Assembly (NCBI GenBank): GCA_038562555.1
Contig: JBCFBK010000016.1
Coordinates: forward strand, 38,429-102,428
Length of the DNA stretch: 64,000 bases
Reading direction: 5' to 3'
Source of the DNA: JBCFBK01 sp038562555
GTDB taxonomy: Bacteria > Bacteroidota > Bacteroidia > Bacteroidales > Prolixibacteraceae
In this document: positions 61,682 through 64,000 of the stretch, piece by piece
How the letters are laid out: each line of letters starts with the position of its first letter
Numbering within the stretch: position 1 is the stretch's first letter
Made by a program: the position numbers and the translations under genes
The notes under the pieces: generated by a model
Told to the model about the DNA's origin: nothing
The model's input: the letters and a program-made list of their open reading frames with translations, nothing else
Databases searched by the model: none

Positions 61682-63079
61682 ATGAAGCGAGGTGCTTTTA
61701 TTTTTCTCATACTGATCAGCGCGGGTTCCTTTGCCGGCAATGAATGGACAAACCTGTTTAATGGGAAGGACCTGACCGGCTGGAAACAACTCAACGGTAA
61801 AGCCAAATATGAAGTTGTTAACGGTGAAATTGTTGGTACTACCGTAGCCAACACACCGAATTCGTTTATGACTACCGAAAAAAACTACGGTGACTTTATC
61901 CTGGAGCTTGAATTGCTGGTCGACAGCCGGATGAACTCAGGTATCCAGATCAGAAGCCTGAGTAAACCCGACTATAAAGACGGACGGGTACATGGGTATC
62001 AGTGCGAAGTTGACCCGGCCGAACGGGCCTGGAGTGGCGGTATTTATGATGAAGGACGACGCGGCTGGCTGTATCCGCTCGACCTGAACCCCTGCGGAAG
62101 AAAGGCTTTCAAAAAAGACGAGTGGAATCATTACCGGATCGAGGCGATCGGAAATTCTATCCGCACCTGGGTCAATGGGATTCCCTGCGCTGACCTGATC
62201 GACGACCTGACAGCTGAAGGTTTTATTGCCTTGCAGGTACATTCCATCGGAGATGCATCCGAGGCCGGCCGCCAGATTCGCTGGAAGAATATCCGTATTC
62301 AAACCGAAAACCTGAAACAGAGCCCGTGGACCGATATTCCGGTGGTGAACCTGATTGCCAATAACCTTTCGCCGCAGGAACGGGCGCAGGGCTGGAAACT
62401 TTTGTTTGACGGAAAGACGACGCAGGGATGGAGAGGTGCAGGCAAAGATGCATTCCCCGCCAAAGGATGGCAGGTTAAAAACGGCGAACTCATCGTTCAG
62501 GCGGCTCAGGGCGCCGAAGCCGGCAATGGCGGTGACATCGTCACCTTGGATGAATATTCCACTTTTGAGCTGAAACTTGATTTCATGATGACTGAGGGCG
62601 CCAACAGCGGGATCAAATATTTCATCACCGAAAAATACGGAACGGATCAGTCAGCGATCGGTTTAGAATACCAGATCCTGGACGACGCCAAACATCCCGA
62701 TGCAAAAGCAGGCGCTGCCGGTAACCGCACCATTGCTTCGCTCTACGATCTGATACCGGCCCACCCGAATAAAATTGTGAATAAACCCGGCGAATGGAAC
62801 CAGGCACGTCTGATTGTATGCGGTACCCGACATGAGGAATGGCTGAAAGGAAATAGTCTGGAGCCTTCCGATTTCACGGGTGCTCATGTGGAACACTGGC
62901 TAAATAACCGGAAGGTGCTGGAGTATGAACGTGGTACGCAGGCTTTCTATGCCCTTGTTGCCCGAAGCAAATACGTGCAGTGGGAAGGTTTTGGCGGCTG
63001 GCCGTCGGGTCACATCCTGCTGCAGGACCATGGAAATGAGGTGCATTTCAGAAGTATCAAGATCAGGGAGATAAGATAG
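61682..63079 (+). CDS. Secreted two-domain DUF1080 (3-keto-disaccharide hydrolase-like) protein
   Basis: This 465-residue protein has a signal peptide (MKRGAFIFLILISAGSFA). Two DUF1080/concanavalin-like domains follow: the first from WTNLFNGKDLTGWKQLNG to about 205 with MNSGIQIRS and WNHYRIEAIGNSIRTWVNG, the second from KLLFDGKTTQGWRGAG (about 240) to the end with GANSGIKYFI and EWNQARLIVCG. The family includes 3-keto-glucoside hydrolases and carbohydrate-binding members. Tandem duplication is common in Bacteroidota. Sugar oxidoreductase partners are not nearby, so the substrate is open. Confidence 0.88.
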   Translation: MKRGAFIFLILISAGSFAGNEWTNLFNGKDLTGWKQLNGKAKYEVVNGEIVGTTVANTPNSFMTTEKNYGDFILELELLVDSRMNSGIQIRSLSKPDYKDGRVHGYQCEVDPAERAWSGGIYDEGRRGWLYPLDLNPCGRKAFKKDEWNHYRIEAIGNSIRTWVNGIPCADLIDDLTAEGFIALQVHSIGDASEAGRQIRWKNIRIQTENLKQSPWTDIPVVNLIANNLSPQERAQGWKLLFDGKTTQGWRGAGKDAFPAKGWQVKNGELIVQAAQGAEAGNGGDIVTLDEYSTFELKLDFMMTEGANSGIKYFITEKYGTDQSAIGLEYQILDDAKHPDAKAGAAGNRTIASLYDLIPAHPNKIVNKPGEWNQARLIVCGTRHEEWLKGNSLEPSDFTGAHVEHWLNNRKVLEYERGTQAFYALVARSKYVQWEGFGGWPSGHILLQDHGNEVHFRSIKIREIR

Positions 63080-63162
63080 TCGTAAGTCGTAAGTCGTAAG
63101 ACACAAGTATCAAGACACAAGACACAAGAACCAAGATACAGGATACGAGATACATGACAGAA
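63079..63162. repeat. Long tract of 7-bp-period degenerate repeats
   Basis: About twelve heptads in a row: GTCGTAA three times, then GACACAA, GTATCAA, GACACAA, GACACAA, GAACCAA, GATACAG, GATACGA, GATACAT, GACAGAA. It begins at the stop codon of the DUF1080 gene. This is the clearest example of the family in the window. Confidence 0.9.
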
Positions 63163-63191
63163 GATTAAAGGAACTGCGGAGACAGCAGTTA

Positions 63192-63226
63192 AAAAAACTC
63201 TTTGGCTGAGGCTAAAGAGTTTTTTT
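63192..63226 (+). terminator. Intrinsic terminator after the DUF1080 gene
   Basis: AAAAAACTCTTTGGC pairs with GCTAAAGAGTTTTTT (15 bp, one G-U) around TGAG, with T on the far side. Confidence 0.88.
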
Positions 63227-63274
63227 ATTTTGTAAATTAGCTGTTGAGCAAAGTAAAACGTTAATCTAACAGAC

Positions 63275-64000
63275 ATGGCCAGAGGAATATCTTTACACAT
63301 CGGACTGAATTTCGTTGACCCGGCTCATTACTCCGGGTGGGACGGAACGCTGAATGCGTGTGAAAACGATGCGACCGATATGGAACGCATTGCTTCGGCG
63401 CAGCACTTTGAAACGAACCTGATGCTTCGTGAGAAGGCCACGCGTAAAAATGTAACAAATGCCATCCGTCAGGCTGCGAATGGCCTGAAGCCAGGAGATA
63501 TTTTTTATGTCTCTTATTCGGGGCATGGGGGCCAGTTGCCCGATTTAAATGGCGATGAACCCGACGGACAGGACGAAACCTGGTGTTTGTTCGACGGGGA
63601 GCTTCTCGACGATGAGTTAAATGAATTATGGCTTGCTTTTAAAAAAGGTGTGCGCGTGCTGGTCACATCCGACAGTTGTCATAGCGGCACCATCGTCAAG
63701 GAGGCGACCAATAACCTGATTGCATTCAGTGACTTTTCTCCCCGTTTTATGAACAGCCAGCATGCACTCGCCACTTACAGCAGCAATCAGGAATTTTATG
63801 ACAACCTTTTATTAAAGCGAAAAGAGATATCGGCTGCCGATATCCAGGCGTCGATTGTGCTGATATCGGGTTGCCAGGACAATCAGTATTCGTATGACGG
63901 AACTTTCAACGGTGCCTTTACCGGTGCGTTGAAACGGGTGTGGAATGGCGGCCAGTTCAACGGGAACTACCGTACTTTTCACAAGCAGATTCAGTATCTT
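63275..64000 (+). CDS. Caspase-like (C14) peptidase, cut by window edge
   Basis: 242 codons are open to the right edge from ATG at 63275. The protein begins MARGISLHIGLNFVDPAHYS without a signal peptide. It shows the metacaspase dyad: YVSYSGHGGQLPD with His84 and VLVTSDSCHSGT with Cys135, plus NACENDATDMERIA, a typical acidic loop, and DLNGDEPDGQDETWCLFDGE, a long acidic insert usual in bacterial family members, with the later LISGCQDNQYSYDG. These cytoplasmic cysteine peptidases cut after Arg, Lys or Asp and can act in programmed death or regulation. The C-terminal extension, which would tell more about partners, lies outside. Confidence 0.9.
   Translation, partial: MARGISLHIGLNFVDPAHYSGWDGTLNACENDATDMERIASAQHFETNLMLREKATRKNVTNAIRQAANGLKPGDIFYVSYSGHGGQLPDLNGDEPDGQDETWCLFDGELLDDELNELWLAFKKGVRVLVTSDSCHSGTIVKEATNNLIAFSDFSPRFMNSQHALATYSSNQEFYDNLLLKRKEISAADIQASIVLISGCQDNQYSYDGTFNGAFTGALKRVWNGGQFNGNYRTFHKQIQYL

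Noticed and set aside
63079..63162. Possible CRISPR array
   Set aside because: Units are 7 bp, degenerate and without spacers; no cas genes are present.

Overview
The window looks like a chromosomal segment of a Bacteroidota member, probably order Bacteroidales or a close relative. The pointers are lineage-typical families (DUF6588, DUF4293, DUF1573, BF3164-like six-bladed propeller lipoproteins, NVEALA-type peptides, a fulvocin C-related lipoprotein), many Bacteroidota -7 boxes of the form TAnnTTTG, and almost no Shine-Dalgarno sequences. No rRNA, tRNA, CRISPR array or insertion sequence was recognised.

Layout. Positions 1-27.7 kb are mostly housekeeping: the 5' part of a DPP-IV-like peptidase, a beta-barrel protein, the translation operon thrS-infC-rpmI-rplT, a fructosamine kinase/SIS pair, a NarL-type two-component pair, an AddA/RecB-like helicase-nuclease, DUF4293, a CBS histidine kinase, tex, an alanine/sodium symporter, a single-domain response regulator, mutS2, a sodium:solute symporter, a 1148-residue protein that I propose is a PPi-dependent PEP carboxykinase, and signal peptidase I. 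Positions 27.8-30 kb hold a PadR regulator and an internally duplicated membrane protein.

Positions 30-60.6 kb form an accessory region rich in envelope lipoproteins and small Cys-rich peptides. It contains a fulvocin C-related lipoprotein, an O-antigen-ligase/TPR protein and a collapsed copy of it, DUF1573 proteins, a second signal peptidase I, a stand-alone LytTR regulator, two NVEALA-type peptides each followed by a propeller lipoprotein and a CxxC thiol-redox-like protein, four tandem transglutaminase-like lipoproteins, more propellers and their fragments, and an RND efflux system. The second peptide cassette (54.8-57.4 kb) lies between the two RND permease genes and is visibly more AT-rich than they are. 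My hypothesis is that this region makes, matures, exports and senses small disulfide-rich secreted peptides; no step has been shown from sequence alone.

Positions 60.6-64 kb return to ordinary genes: PPK2, a two-domain DUF1080 protein and the start of a caspase-like peptidase. Degenerate repeats with a 7-bp period occur at gene borders and have entered coding sequence, most clearly as two in-frame insertions in the first RND permease.
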